Below the pieces are notes generated by a model. It worked only from the letters and a program-made list of their open reading frames with translations, did no database searches and was not told where the DNA came from. From assembly GCA_040377605.1 (NCBI GenBank), contig JBEIOK010000008.1, positions 1 through 40,453 on the forward strand: a DNA stretch of 40,453 nucleotides. The letters are read 5' to 3'. Position 1 is the stretch's first letter. Every line of letters begins with the position of its first letter. This document shows positions 1 through 6,258 of this stretch, in pieces. Source of the DNA: Solimonas sp040377605. GTDB taxonomy: Bacteria; Pseudomonadota; Gammaproteobacteria; Nevskiales; Nevskiaceae. A program made the position numbers and the translations under genes.

Positions 1-129
1 CAGATCTTCGGCCTTGGCGATGGCGTCGCGCGTCAGCATGATGCCGACCTGCTCGCCATCGTCACCAATCACACGCACGCGCGGCACCGTTATCTGGTGG
101 TTGCGCCGGTCCTCACGTTCTGCAGCGAT
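1..129 (-). CDS. infC: Translation initiation factor IF-3, N-terminal part (cut by window edge)
   Basis: Only the first ~43 codons lie in the window; the gene continues beyond base 1. The product is IF-3, which binds the 30S subunit and checks start-codon pairing. The visible stretch contains VPRVRVIGDDGEQVG followed by a 'TRDAIAKAEDL' helix, the IF-3 N-domain signature and close to xanthomonad IF-3 as I know it. The start is unusual. A strong AGGAG (137-141) lies only 1 nt from an ATG (133-135) but 7 nt from an in-frame ATC (127-129). AUU or AUC starts are known for infC and underlie its autoregulation, so ATC is preferred here (inference). No thrS lies upstream, unlike many gammaproteobacteria; instead there is a dedicated promoter and leader (166-248). 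Confidence 0.9.
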   Translation of the reverse strand, partial: MAAEREDRRNHQITVPRVRVIGDDGEQVGIMLTRDAIAKAEDL

Positions 130-165
130 GCTCATTCTCCTGGGACAAGCCGGGATACCGCGACC

Positions 166-208
166 AAAAACCCCTGTCCACGCAACGATCCGCCGCGGGA
201 GACAGGGG
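166..208 (-). terminator. Terminator-like hairpin in the infC leader (possible attenuator)
   Basis: On the minus strand CCCCTGTC (208-201) pairs perfectly with GACAGGGG (178-171) and is followed at once by TTTTT (170-166), the form of an intrinsic terminator. It lies between the infC promoter and the infC start, beginning about 5 nt after the predicted transcription start. No minus-strand gene lies upstream for it to terminate. The 3' arm can alternatively pair, as GGACAGG (179-173), with CUUGUCC (149-143) directly beside the AGGAG ribosome-binding site. The two structures are mutually exclusive, which suggests conditional control (inference). Confidence 0.65.
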
Positions 209-219
209 CAAGGGGCGGC

Positions 220-248
220 ATTGTAGGCGTGCACGCGCGCCTTCTCAA
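220..248 (-). promoter_or_regulatory. Sigma-70 promoter for infC
   Basis: TTGAGA (248-243), a 17-nt spacer and TACAAT (225-220) read towards infC. Both boxes are near consensus with ideal spacing. Transcription would start near 213, giving a leader of about 80 nt that holds the terminator-like hairpin. Confidence 0.7.
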
Positions 249-350
249 GGGCAGTCCCACGATTACGGCCGCCTGGGCCTCGGAGGCTGCGAACGCGGCG
301 TTCGAAATGGCTGGCTTTCATGACGCCGGCCGAACCCCTACCTTACGGGT

Positions 351-1148
351 ATGACCCTCTACGCATTCCCCAGTCTGTTCATCTCCCACGGCTCGCCGAT
401 GCTGGCCGTCGAGGAAGATGCCGTCACGGCCGCCTGGGACCGGATCGCTGCCGGGCTGCCGCGCCCTCGGGCGGTGGTCGTGGCCTCCGCACACTGGATG
501 ACCCGTGCGCCGGCGGTCGGGGCCGCACGGCAGCCGCAGACGATTCACGACTTCGGAGGGTTTCCGCCGCCTCTCTATGAGGTGCAGTACCCAGCTCCCG
601 GCGATCCGCTGCTGGCCGCCCGGCTGGCCGAGCGTCTCACAGAAGCTGGCCTGCCGGCGGTTCTGGATCCGCATCGAGGCCTGGACCACGGGGTCTGGGT
701 GGTGCTGCGCCACTTGTGCCCGGGCGCTGACGTGGCGGTGGTGCCACTGGCGCTGCAGCCGATGCTGGGACCGGCCCATCACTACCGGCTGGGACGCGCG
801 CTGGCCGCACTGCGTCAGGAAGGGGTGCTGATCCTCGGCAGCGGCGGCTTCGTGCACAACCTGCAGGAGTATTTTCAGGGGCTCTACCGTGACGGCGAGC
901 CGGCGCACGTGCGCGAGTTTCGTGCCTGGATGGCCGCGCATCTGGTGGCCGGCGAGATCGACGCGCTGCTGGACTATCGGCGCCTTGCGCCGCACGCCGT
1001 TCGGGCGCATCCGACTGACGAGCACCTGCTGCCGCTGTTCGTCGCCCTGGGGGCGGCGGGTGAGCGTCCCGCCTCGCGACTCCTGTATGACGGGGTCGCC
1101 GAGGGTGTGCTGGGCATGGATGCCTACGCTTTCGATTCCAATCAATGA
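351..1148 (+). CDS. ygiD: DODA-type extradiol ring-opening dioxygenase (YgiD/LigB-like)
   Basis: 265 residues, full length for the class III extradiol dioxygenase (LigB superfamily) proteins related to plant 4,5-DOPA dioxygenase and E. coli YgiD. These cytosolic, metal-dependent enzymes cleave catechol rings next to the hydroxyls. Candidate metal and catalytic histidines are H13 in 'FISHGSP', H48 in 'ASAHW', H113 in 'LDHGVW' and H169 in 'GGFVHN', all in the family's usual contexts. The ATG at 351 has only a weak ribosome-binding site, but the protein begins at the conserved first strand. The stop overlaps an ATG at 1145 (ATGA), and the OsmC gene follows immediately, so the two probably form one transcript. 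The physiological substrate cannot be told from sequence. Confidence 0.88.
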   Translation: MTLYAFPSLFISHGSPMLAVEEDAVTAAWDRIAAGLPRPRAVVVASAHWMTRAPAVGAARQPQTIHDFGGFPPPLYEVQYPAPGDPLLAARLAERLTEAGLPAVLDPHRGLDHGVWVVLRHLCPGADVAVVPLALQPMLGPAHHYRLGRALAALRQEGVLILGSGGFVHNLQEYFQGLYRDGEPAHVREFRAWMAAHLVAGEIDALLDYRRLAPHAVRAHPTDEHLLPLFVALGAAGERPASRLLYDGVAEGVLGMDAYAFDSNQ

Positions 1149-1168
1149 ATCTTGCCGGAGAACCCCAG

Positions 1169-1627
1169 ATGACAGGTGCAGTCCCCGATGAAGTGCCTCA
1201 CGGTCAGGTTGTCGTCGCCGAATCCGGCGAGGGCCCCTTCACGCAGCACGTGCGCATGGGCCGCCATCTGGCGGTCGGCGATGAGCCTGTGGCGGTCGGG
1301 GGGCTCGATGCTGGACCCAATCCCTACGAGTATCTGCTGGCCGCATTGGGCAACTGCACCAGCATGACCCTCCGCATGTACGCCAATCTCAAGCGCTTTC
1401 CGCTGGAACGGGTGCAGGTCTTTCTCAGTCACCGCAAAATCCATGCGCAGGACTGTGCCGAGTGCGAGACCAAGGTGGGCATGCTGGATGAGATCGAGCG
1501 CCGGATCGAACTGGTCGGGCCACTGTCGGCCGAACAGCGCCAGAAGCTGCTGGAGATCGCCAACAAGTGTCCGGTGCATCGCACGCTGCAGTCCGACATC
1601 CGCATCGTGACCGCACTGCAAGACTAG
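1169..1627 (+). CDS. OsmC/Ohr-family thiol peroxidase-like protein
   Basis: About 152 residues from the chosen ATG at 1169, which has GGAG 8 nt upstream. A longer reading from 1145 overlaps the dioxygenase stop but has no ribosome-binding site. OsmC-family proteins are cytosolic thiol-dependent peroxidases for organic hydroperoxides. The 'NPYEYLLAALGNCTSMT' segment carries the first redox cysteine (C63) and 'NKCPVHRTL' the second (C134), the expected pair. This subgroup, with 'VGGLDAGPNPYEYLLAALG', is usually annotated as a general OsmC protein rather than Ohr. Pairing with a ring-cleaving dioxygenase fits protection against reactive oxygen products, but that is inference. Confidence 0.88.
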   Translation: MTGAVPDEVPHGQVVVAESGEGPFTQHVRMGRHLAVGDEPVAVGGLDAGPNPYEYLLAALGNCTSMTLRMYANLKRFPLERVQVFLSHRKIHAQDCAECETKVGMLDEIERRIELVGPLSAEQRQKLLEIANKCPVHRTLQSDIRIVTALQD

Positions 1628-1758
1628 GTGGGTGTCGCGAGCTCGCCGCCGTCACGGCCGTCAGCAGGGAAGTGCGGCCGCGGCACGGTCGACCACATCG
1701 ACCGCGATCAACAGTTGCGGGCTCATGGCAAAGTGTCGTGACTCATGGGGAACAAAAA

Positions 1759-2103
1759 ATGACAACCACTGTGTACCGAGTGCTGCTGGGGTTGCTGGCA
1801 CTGACCTTCGCAGTGGCGTTTTGCGTGATCGTGCTGCCGGCATTTGTTGCTGAACGGCCCGGCGTGCTGGCCGCCTTTGCCGCAGGCTTCGTCAATCCCT
1901 ATGCCTCGGGTTACGCGCTGGATGCGATCCTGTGCTGGTGCGTGCTGGCGGTCTGGGTGGCCTACGAGTCCCGTCAGTACCGCATCCGTCATGGCTGGGT
2001 CGCTCTGCTGCTGGGGATGGTCCCGGGGGTGGCGACGGGCTTTGCCGTCTACCTGCTGTTGCGCCTGCGCCAGCTACCACCGTCCGTCGAACGGGCGGAT
2101 TAG
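1759..2103 (+). CDS. DUF2834 family small membrane protein
   Basis: 114 residues with three hydrophobic segments (about 7-31, 52-68 and 80-101) and the pattern 'NPYASGYALDAILCWCVLAVWV', which I recognise as the DUF2834 family. It is a predicted inner-membrane protein of unknown function. The ATG at 1759 follows a GGGGAAC purine tract and gives the family's normal length; upstream in-frame codons lack membrane character. A 131-nt gap separates it from the OsmC gene. Its stop overlaps by 4 nt the stop of the convergent MgtC-type gene, with no terminator hairpin visible there. Confidence 0.8.
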   Translation: MTTTVYRVLLGLLALTFAVAFCVIVLPAFVAERPGVLAAFAAGFVNPYASGYALDAILCWCVLAVWVAYESRQYRIRHGWVALLLGMVPGVATGFAVYLLLRLRQLPPSVERAD

Positions 2104-3368
2104 CCTCTCAGCATCAACAGAGCGCCGGCCAGCAGGCCTCCGAGTGCGGCGATGAATCCGCGCAGCACGCGATGGCCGAGCGTGCGCCCGCCGATGCTGT
2201 AGACGACGCCCAGCTTGAACGCGAGATTGGCGCCGTAGGCGATCAGGATCACGATCACGGTGGCGTTTGCAGCCAGGTCACCGGCCTGCTGCAGGCGCAT
2301 CGCCGACAGACTGATGGCGTCAACGTCAGTAAGGCCGGACAGCGCGGCGATCACATACATCCCGGACGTGCCGACCGCTTGCTGGGTCCAGGCAGTCAGC
2401 ACCAGGATCGTGCCGAACAGCAGTGCGAATCCCAGCGCGGGGCCGAGCTCGGCGGGATTTTTCACGTCCAGCGGCAGCTCGGGCAGGGTTCGCGGAAGGT
2501 GCAGCCAGTCGCGCAGCGGCACCAGGCTGCCCGCAATCAGGCCCACCGCGAGCACCGGCAGGATCAGTGGCAGCAGGCGGGGCGCCATGACGGCCGCGAG
2601 CAGCGCAAGCCGCACGATCACAACCAGATTGGCGAGCGTCACCACCAGCGCTGCGATCTCGCGGCTCACGGTGCTGCTGCGCGCATGCCGCGCGAACGCG
2701 AGCGTGGTGGCGGTGCTCGAGACCACGCCGCCGAGCAGCCCCACTGCGGTGACGGCGTGGCGGTCGGCCAGCAGCTTGAGTGCTGCGTAGCTGGCCAGGC
2801 TCAGTCCCGAGATCAGCACCACCAGCAGTCCGATGCGATACGGGTTGAGCGCCTCGAAGGGGCCGTAGCCGCTGTCGGGCAGCAGCGGCAGCAGGACGAA
2901 GGCCACGGCGGCGAACTGCAGGAAGGACAGCCATTCGTTGCGCGAGATGCGGCGGCTGATGCCGTGCAGTTCAGTCTTGAAATACAGCAGTGCAGTCGCA
3001 CCCAGCGCCAGTGCGACCACCAGCTCCGATGGCGCGAACCAGAGCAGGGCCCCCAGCCCGTGACACAGCAGCAGGGCAATGCCAGTCGTGGTGCCAGGGT
3101 TCTGTTCGCGCTGGAGGTCGCGCCAGTCTGCGGCGATCATCAGTGCAACCAGGCCCACGCCATTTGCCGCCAGCAACCAGGCACCGGCGCCACGGTGGAC
3201 AAGCAGCCCGGCCAAGCTGCCGAGCAGGGCTGCCAGCGCGAAGCTGCGCAGGCCCGCAGTGCGGGCCTCGGCGCGTTCGCGCTCCAGGCCCATGATCAGG
3301 CCGATCCCCAGACTCACCGTAAAGAGTTGCAGCAGCTCGAGCATCGACGGCATCGGAGCCAGGTTCAT
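2100..3368 (-). CDS. MgtC/SapB family membrane protein with DUF4010 domain
   Basis: About 422 residues, strongly hydrophobic with some 11-13 predicted membrane segments. The N-terminal ~140 residues match the MgtC/SapB domain, including 'GLIMGLERERAE' with its conserved E/R-rich turn. The rest fits DUF4010 ('SSTATTLAFARHAR', 'SGLTDVDAISLSAMR'). It is an inner-membrane protein; classical MgtC acts in magnesium starvation and inhibits F-ATPase, but the function of this two-domain class is not established. The ATG at 3368 (GGAA 5 nt upstream) is chosen; an earlier in-frame ATG at 3446 adds 26 non-conserved residues. Same strand as the SDR gene, 168 nt downstream of it, with no obvious promoter in the gap. 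Confidence 0.85.
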   Translation of the reverse strand: MNLAPMPSMLELLQLFTVSLGIGLIMGLERERAEARTAGLRSFALAALLGSLAGLLVHRGAGAWLLAANGVGLVALMIAADWRDLQREQNPGTTTGIALLLCHGLGALLWFAPSELVVALALGATALLYFKTELHGISRRISRNEWLSFLQFAAVAFVLLPLLPDSGYGPFEALNPYRIGLLVVLISGLSLASYAALKLLADRHAVTAVGLLGGVVSSTATTLAFARHARSSTVSREIAALVVTLANLVVIVRLALLAAVMAPRLLPLILPVLAVGLIAGSLVPLRDWLHLPRTLPELPLDVKNPAELGPALGFALLFGTILVLTAWTQQAVGTSGMYVIAALSGLTDVDAISLSAMRLQQAGDLAANATVIVILIAYGANLAFKLGVVYSIGGRTLGHRVLRGFIAALGGLLAGALLMLRG

Positions 3369-3536
3369 TGCGGTTCCGGGCGGCGTGACCTGGGGCCTGG
3401 CAGCTGGCGCGCCACGCGGGTCGATGCCGCGGCAGGCCAGACGCATGCTGCACAGGGAATCCGGACCACGGGTGAGCAGACGGACATGCGGCCTCCAGGG
3501 CCAGGTGCCCGCCCATTGTGACGCAGGGGGCGACCG

Positions 3537-4286
3537 TCAGGTTTTCACCAGCGGGCGCACGGCGGAGAATCCGCCATCGACCGGCAGCACCTGGCCGGTG
3601 ATCCAGCCCGAGACGGGTGACAGCAGCCACAGGGCCTGCTGCGCGATCTCCTCGGCCGTGCCGATACGGCCCAGCGGGTACTGGGCCGTCACCGCCTGTC
3701 GGCTGCGCTCGCTGCCGAGAAAGCCCTTGGCCAGCGGCGTATCGGTCAGCCCCAGGGCAAGCGCATTGATGCGGCTGCCGCGAGGCGCCAGATCGGCGGC
3801 CAAGGCTCGGACCATGGCTTCGATGCCGCCCTTGGCGGCGGCCACGGCAACATGATTGGAAGTGCCCATGCGTGCAGCCACAGAACTGAACAAAACCGCG
3901 ACGCCCGGCTGATCGCCGCGTGCCCGGATCCAGGCGCGCAGCGTGTAGAAGCTGCTGTCAAGATTGCCGCGCAGGACCTCGCTCCAGGCTGCGTCGCTGA
4001 CGCGTTCGATCGGCCCGAGGCGCAGGTTGCCGGCGGCATGGCACAGGGCGTCGGGGGCGCGTCCATGCTGCTCCATCGCAGCCTGCAAGGCATGATCGGC
4101 GCCTTCGGCAGTGGAGACATCAGCCTGCACGAAGCTCAGCCCGGCAGCCGACGGGACACTGGGGGCCTCGTGGCGCGAGACTGCGATGACGGTATCGCCC
4201 TGTGCCAGGGCTTGGGCGATGACGGCCTGGGCGACGCCGCCGCTGGCGCCCGTCACCATCAGCAGGCGGGGATAAGGCTCGTGCAT
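3537..4286 (-). CDS. SDR family oxidoreductase lacking the catalytic tyrosine
   Basis: 249 residues, the normal size of a classical short-chain dehydrogenase/reductase. The NAD(P)-binding turn 'TGASGGVA' (12-19), 'HAAGN' (83-87), S135 in 'FSSVA' and K152 are present. The tyrosine of the YxxxK motif is replaced by V148 in 'NHVAVAAAKGG'. A subgroup of SDRs with 'NHEAIAAAK' at this site shares the substitution, so it is not necessarily a dead enzyme, but normal proton-relay chemistry is doubtful. The C-terminal 'GWITGQVLPVDGGF' is typical. The start at 4286 has AGGAG 6 nt upstream. A strong promoter and a leader with two hairpins precede it (4305-4424). Substrate unknown. Confidence 0.85.
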   Translation of the reverse strand: MHEPYPRLLMVTGASGGVAQAVIAQALAQGDTVIAVSRHEAPSVPSAAGLSFVQADVSTAEGADHALQAAMEQHGRAPDALCHAAGNLRLGPIERVSDAAWSEVLRGNLDSSFYTLRAWIRARGDQPGVAVLFSSVAARMGTSNHVAVAAAKGGIEAMVRALAADLAPRGSRINALALGLTDTPLAKGFLGSERSRQAVTAQYPLGRIGTAEEIAQQALWLLSPVSGWITGQVLPVDGGFSAVRPLVKT

Positions 4287-4304
4287 GACGCACTCCTGAA
4301 ATAG

Positions 4305-4364
4305 AAAAGGGCCGGCGATCGGGGGGAGCGCCGGCCCAAGGGGTTGACCTGTGGGGGACAGGTC
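4305..4364 (-). promoter_or_regulatory. Two stable hairpins in the SDR leader, the second terminator-like
   Basis: Between the promoter and the SDR start, the arms 4346-4352/4358-4364 (7 bp, 5-nt loop) and 4309-4317/4329-4337 (9 bp GC-only, 11-nt loop) form consecutive perfect stems. On the minus strand the second is followed by TTTTCTATTT, then the AGGAG ribosome-binding site. The arrangement could attenuate transcription or hide the translation start; this is inference. Confidence 0.5.
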
Positions 4365-4395
4365 GGGGGAGAGCTGGTGTTTACTTAATGTAGCG

Positions 4396-4424
4396 ATAAT
4401 ACACCTACAAAAAATAAACATCAA
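4396..4424 (-). promoter_or_regulatory. Sigma-70 promoter for the SDR gene
   Basis: TTGATG (4424-4419), a 17-nt AT-rich spacer and TATTAT (4401-4396) point towards the SDR gene. This is the most AT-rich spot of the local sequence. It shows that the SDR gene need not depend on transcription from marR. Confidence 0.65.
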
Positions 4425-4504
4425 GTCCGATAGTCGAAGCTGTGGATGATTTGTCTAGAGGGTGTCGCCGGCGCGGGTGGGCGGCGCGGTGAAAAGCCGG
4501 CGGA

Positions 4505-5008
4505 CTAGGTGCGTCGCGGCTTTCGCAGCACGTCCTGCAGCGGACTTTCCGGCGGAGGATCGCCGTCATGGCGCAGGTGCAATGCACGTTGCCGGACCCG
4601 CTCCAGCGCGTCGACGCAGGCCACGATCTCGTGAGGGGTCAGGGAGCCGAGCACTTCGCGGCGCGTCTCGGCGAGCACCTGTTCGATGTCGGCGCAGGCA
4701 TCCATGGCCTTGTCCGTCAGCACGACGTGGTAGGCGCGCCGATCCTGCGGGCAGTGGCGGCGCTCGACCCAGCCGTCGTGGCTGAGCCGGTCGAGCAGGC
4801 GAACCAGGCTCGGCGCCTCGATGTCCAAGGCGCCAGCGAGCATCGTCTGGGTCAGGGGGATATTCGCCCGATACAGCACCACCAGCGGTTGCCATCGCGC
4901 CGCCGACAGGCCCAGCGGTTCCAGTCGGCGATCAACGATCTCACGCCACAACGTCGAGACGTCGCGGACGAGATGGCCGAAGCTTTGTTCTGGACATTGC
5001 GCTGTCAT
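4505..5008 (-). CDS. MarR family transcriptional regulator
   Basis: 167 residues, a MarR-type winged-helix repressor. It has the helix-turn-helix 'LTQTMLAGALDIEAPSLVRLLDRL' region (about 52-75) and the wing 'DRRAYHVVLTDKA' (about 94-106), both standard for the family. These dimeric regulators bind palindromes and are released by phenolic or lipophilic ligands. The gene is divergent from an RND efflux operon, with 86 nt between starts and a strong inverted repeat in that gap, so it is the likely repressor of the pump and of itself. No good ribosome-binding site precedes the ATG at 5008, and translation may be leaderless or weak. Confidence 0.9.
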   Translation of the reverse strand: MTAQCPEQSFGHLVRDVSTLWREIVDRRLEPLGLSAARWQPLVVLYRANIPLTQTMLAGALDIEAPSLVRLLDRLSHDGWVERRHCPQDRRAYHVVLTDKAMDACADIEQVLAETRREVLGSLTPHEIVACVDALERVRQRALHLRHDGDPPPESPLQDVLRKPRRT

Positions 5009-5020
5009 AGGCGTGCAATT

Positions 5021-5045
5021 GCTTGCTGACTAATAATTAGCAAGC
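5021..5045. promoter_or_regulatory. Palindromic operator, probable MarR site
   Basis: GCTTGCT (5021-5027) and AGCAAGC (5039-5045) form an inverted repeat centred on 5033; 10 of 12 symmetric base pairs match. It occupies the AT-rich middle of the marR/efflux intergenic region, where both promoters must lie. Size and symmetry fit MarR-family operators. Confidence 0.6.
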
Positions 5046-5094
5046 TAACATTCATCCTCCCGCCCCCGCAACCCGCATCTGTCCGGAGTTCTCC

Positions 5095-6258
5095 ATGCCG
5101 ACGAGTTCCCGTGTCCTCTGGTCCGCGCTGCTGGTGCTGGGGCTTGCAGCCTGTTCCAAGGCCGAACCGCCGGCGCCCGCGCCCATCGCGGCGGGCGTGA
5201 TCGAGGTACAGCCGCAGGCGACGACCGTCACCGCGGAGTACGTGGCGCAACTGGATGCGTCCAACACGGTGGAGATCCGGCCGCGGGTCGGCGGCCTGCT
5301 GGAGAAGCAGATGGCCGTGGAAGGCGGGGCCGTGAAGAAGGGACAGGTCCTGTTCGTGATCGACCGCCAGCCGTACATCGTCGCGCTCGAGCAGGCCAAG
5401 GCCGCACTCGCGCAGGCCGAGGCCGGTCTGCAGCAGGCGGAGCGCGATCTGGCGCGCGTGCAACCGCTGTCCGAACTCAACGCCGTCAGCCAGCAGGAGC
5501 TTGATTCCGTGACCGCGCGCGAACGCGCCAGCCGCGCCGCGGTGCAGGCCGCGCGCGCGGCGGTCAAGACGGCCGACCTGAACCTGGACTACACGACGGT
5601 GACCGCGCCGGTGGACGGCGTCGTCGGCCGCGCGCAGTTCCGCGTCGGCGGTCTGGTCACGGCTTACCAGTCGCTGCTGACGACGCTGTACGACGTCGAC
5701 CCGATGTACGTGAACTTCAGCGTCAGCGAGCGCCGCATGCTGGAGGTGCAGGAGCGCTTCGGCGTGCAGCCGCAGGATCATTACCGCGACAGCGACACCT
5801 TCCGCGTGGTGCTGGCCGACGGGTCCACGTACCAGCAGCCGGCGCGCCTGAACTTCATCGACGCCGCCGTCGACCGCGAGACCGGCACGCTGCCGATCCG
5901 CCTGGAAATCGCCAATCCCAACGGCCAGCTGCGCGCTGGCCAGTTCGCGCGCGTGATCGTCGCCGTCGACAAGCTCGACAAGGCCCTGCTGGTGCCGCAG
6001 CGCGCGGTGCAGGAACTGCAAGGCAAGACCTTCCTCTGGGTGCTGGACGCCGAGAACAAGGCACAGAACCGTGACGTGCGCATGGGCGCGCGCATCGGCG
6101 GCGACTGGCTGGTGGAGGAAGGGCTCGTGGCCGGCGAGCGTGTCGCGGTCGACAACCTGCAGCGCATGAAGCCGGGCACGCCGATCGACCCGCAGCCCGT
6201 CGCCGCCGCCGCGTCCGCACCGGCCGCCGCCACGCCGGCCGCGGGAGCCAAGCCGTGA
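5095..6258 (+). CDS. RND efflux periplasmic adaptor (membrane fusion protein)
   Basis: 387 residues, the AcrA/MexA family. A lipoprotein signal ends in 'LGLAAC' (C20), predicting a lipid-anchored periplasmic protein. Barrel-sandwich/lipoyl halves ('EIRPRVGGLLEKQMAVEGGAV' and 'YTTVTAPVDGVVGRAQFRVG') flank an Ala/Gln-rich alpha-hairpin (about 95-160); then come a beta-barrel and membrane-proximal domain with an Ala/Pro-rich tail. It links the inner-membrane pump to the outer-membrane channel. GGAG lies 6 nt before the ATG. Its last codons overlap the pump gene start (GTGA), so the two are translationally coupled. Expected to be repressed by the divergent MarR. Confidence 0.95.
   Translation: MPTSSRVLWSALLVLGLAACSKAEPPAPAPIAAGVIEVQPQATTVTAEYVAQLDASNTVEIRPRVGGLLEKQMAVEGGAVKKGQVLFVIDRQPYIVALEQAKAALAQAEAGLQQAERDLARVQPLSELNAVSQQELDSVTARERASRAAVQAARAAVKTADLNLDYTTVTAPVDGVVGRAQFRVGGLVTAYQSLLTTLYDVDPMYVNFSVSERRMLEVQERFGVQPQDHYRDSDTFRVVLADGSTYQQPARLNFIDAAVDRETGTLPIRLEIANPNGQLRAGQFARVIVAVDKLDKALLVPQRAVQELQGKTFLWVLDAENKAQNRDVRMGARIGGDWLVEEGLVAGERVAVDNLQRMKPGTPIDPQPVAAAASAPAAATPAAGAKP

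Noticed and set aside
1932..3521. Long plus-strand open frame (529 codons) opposite the MgtC/DUF4010 gene
   Set aside because: Product is Gln/His/Arg-rich low-complexity typical of antisense shadows; the minus strand encodes a coherent membrane protein.
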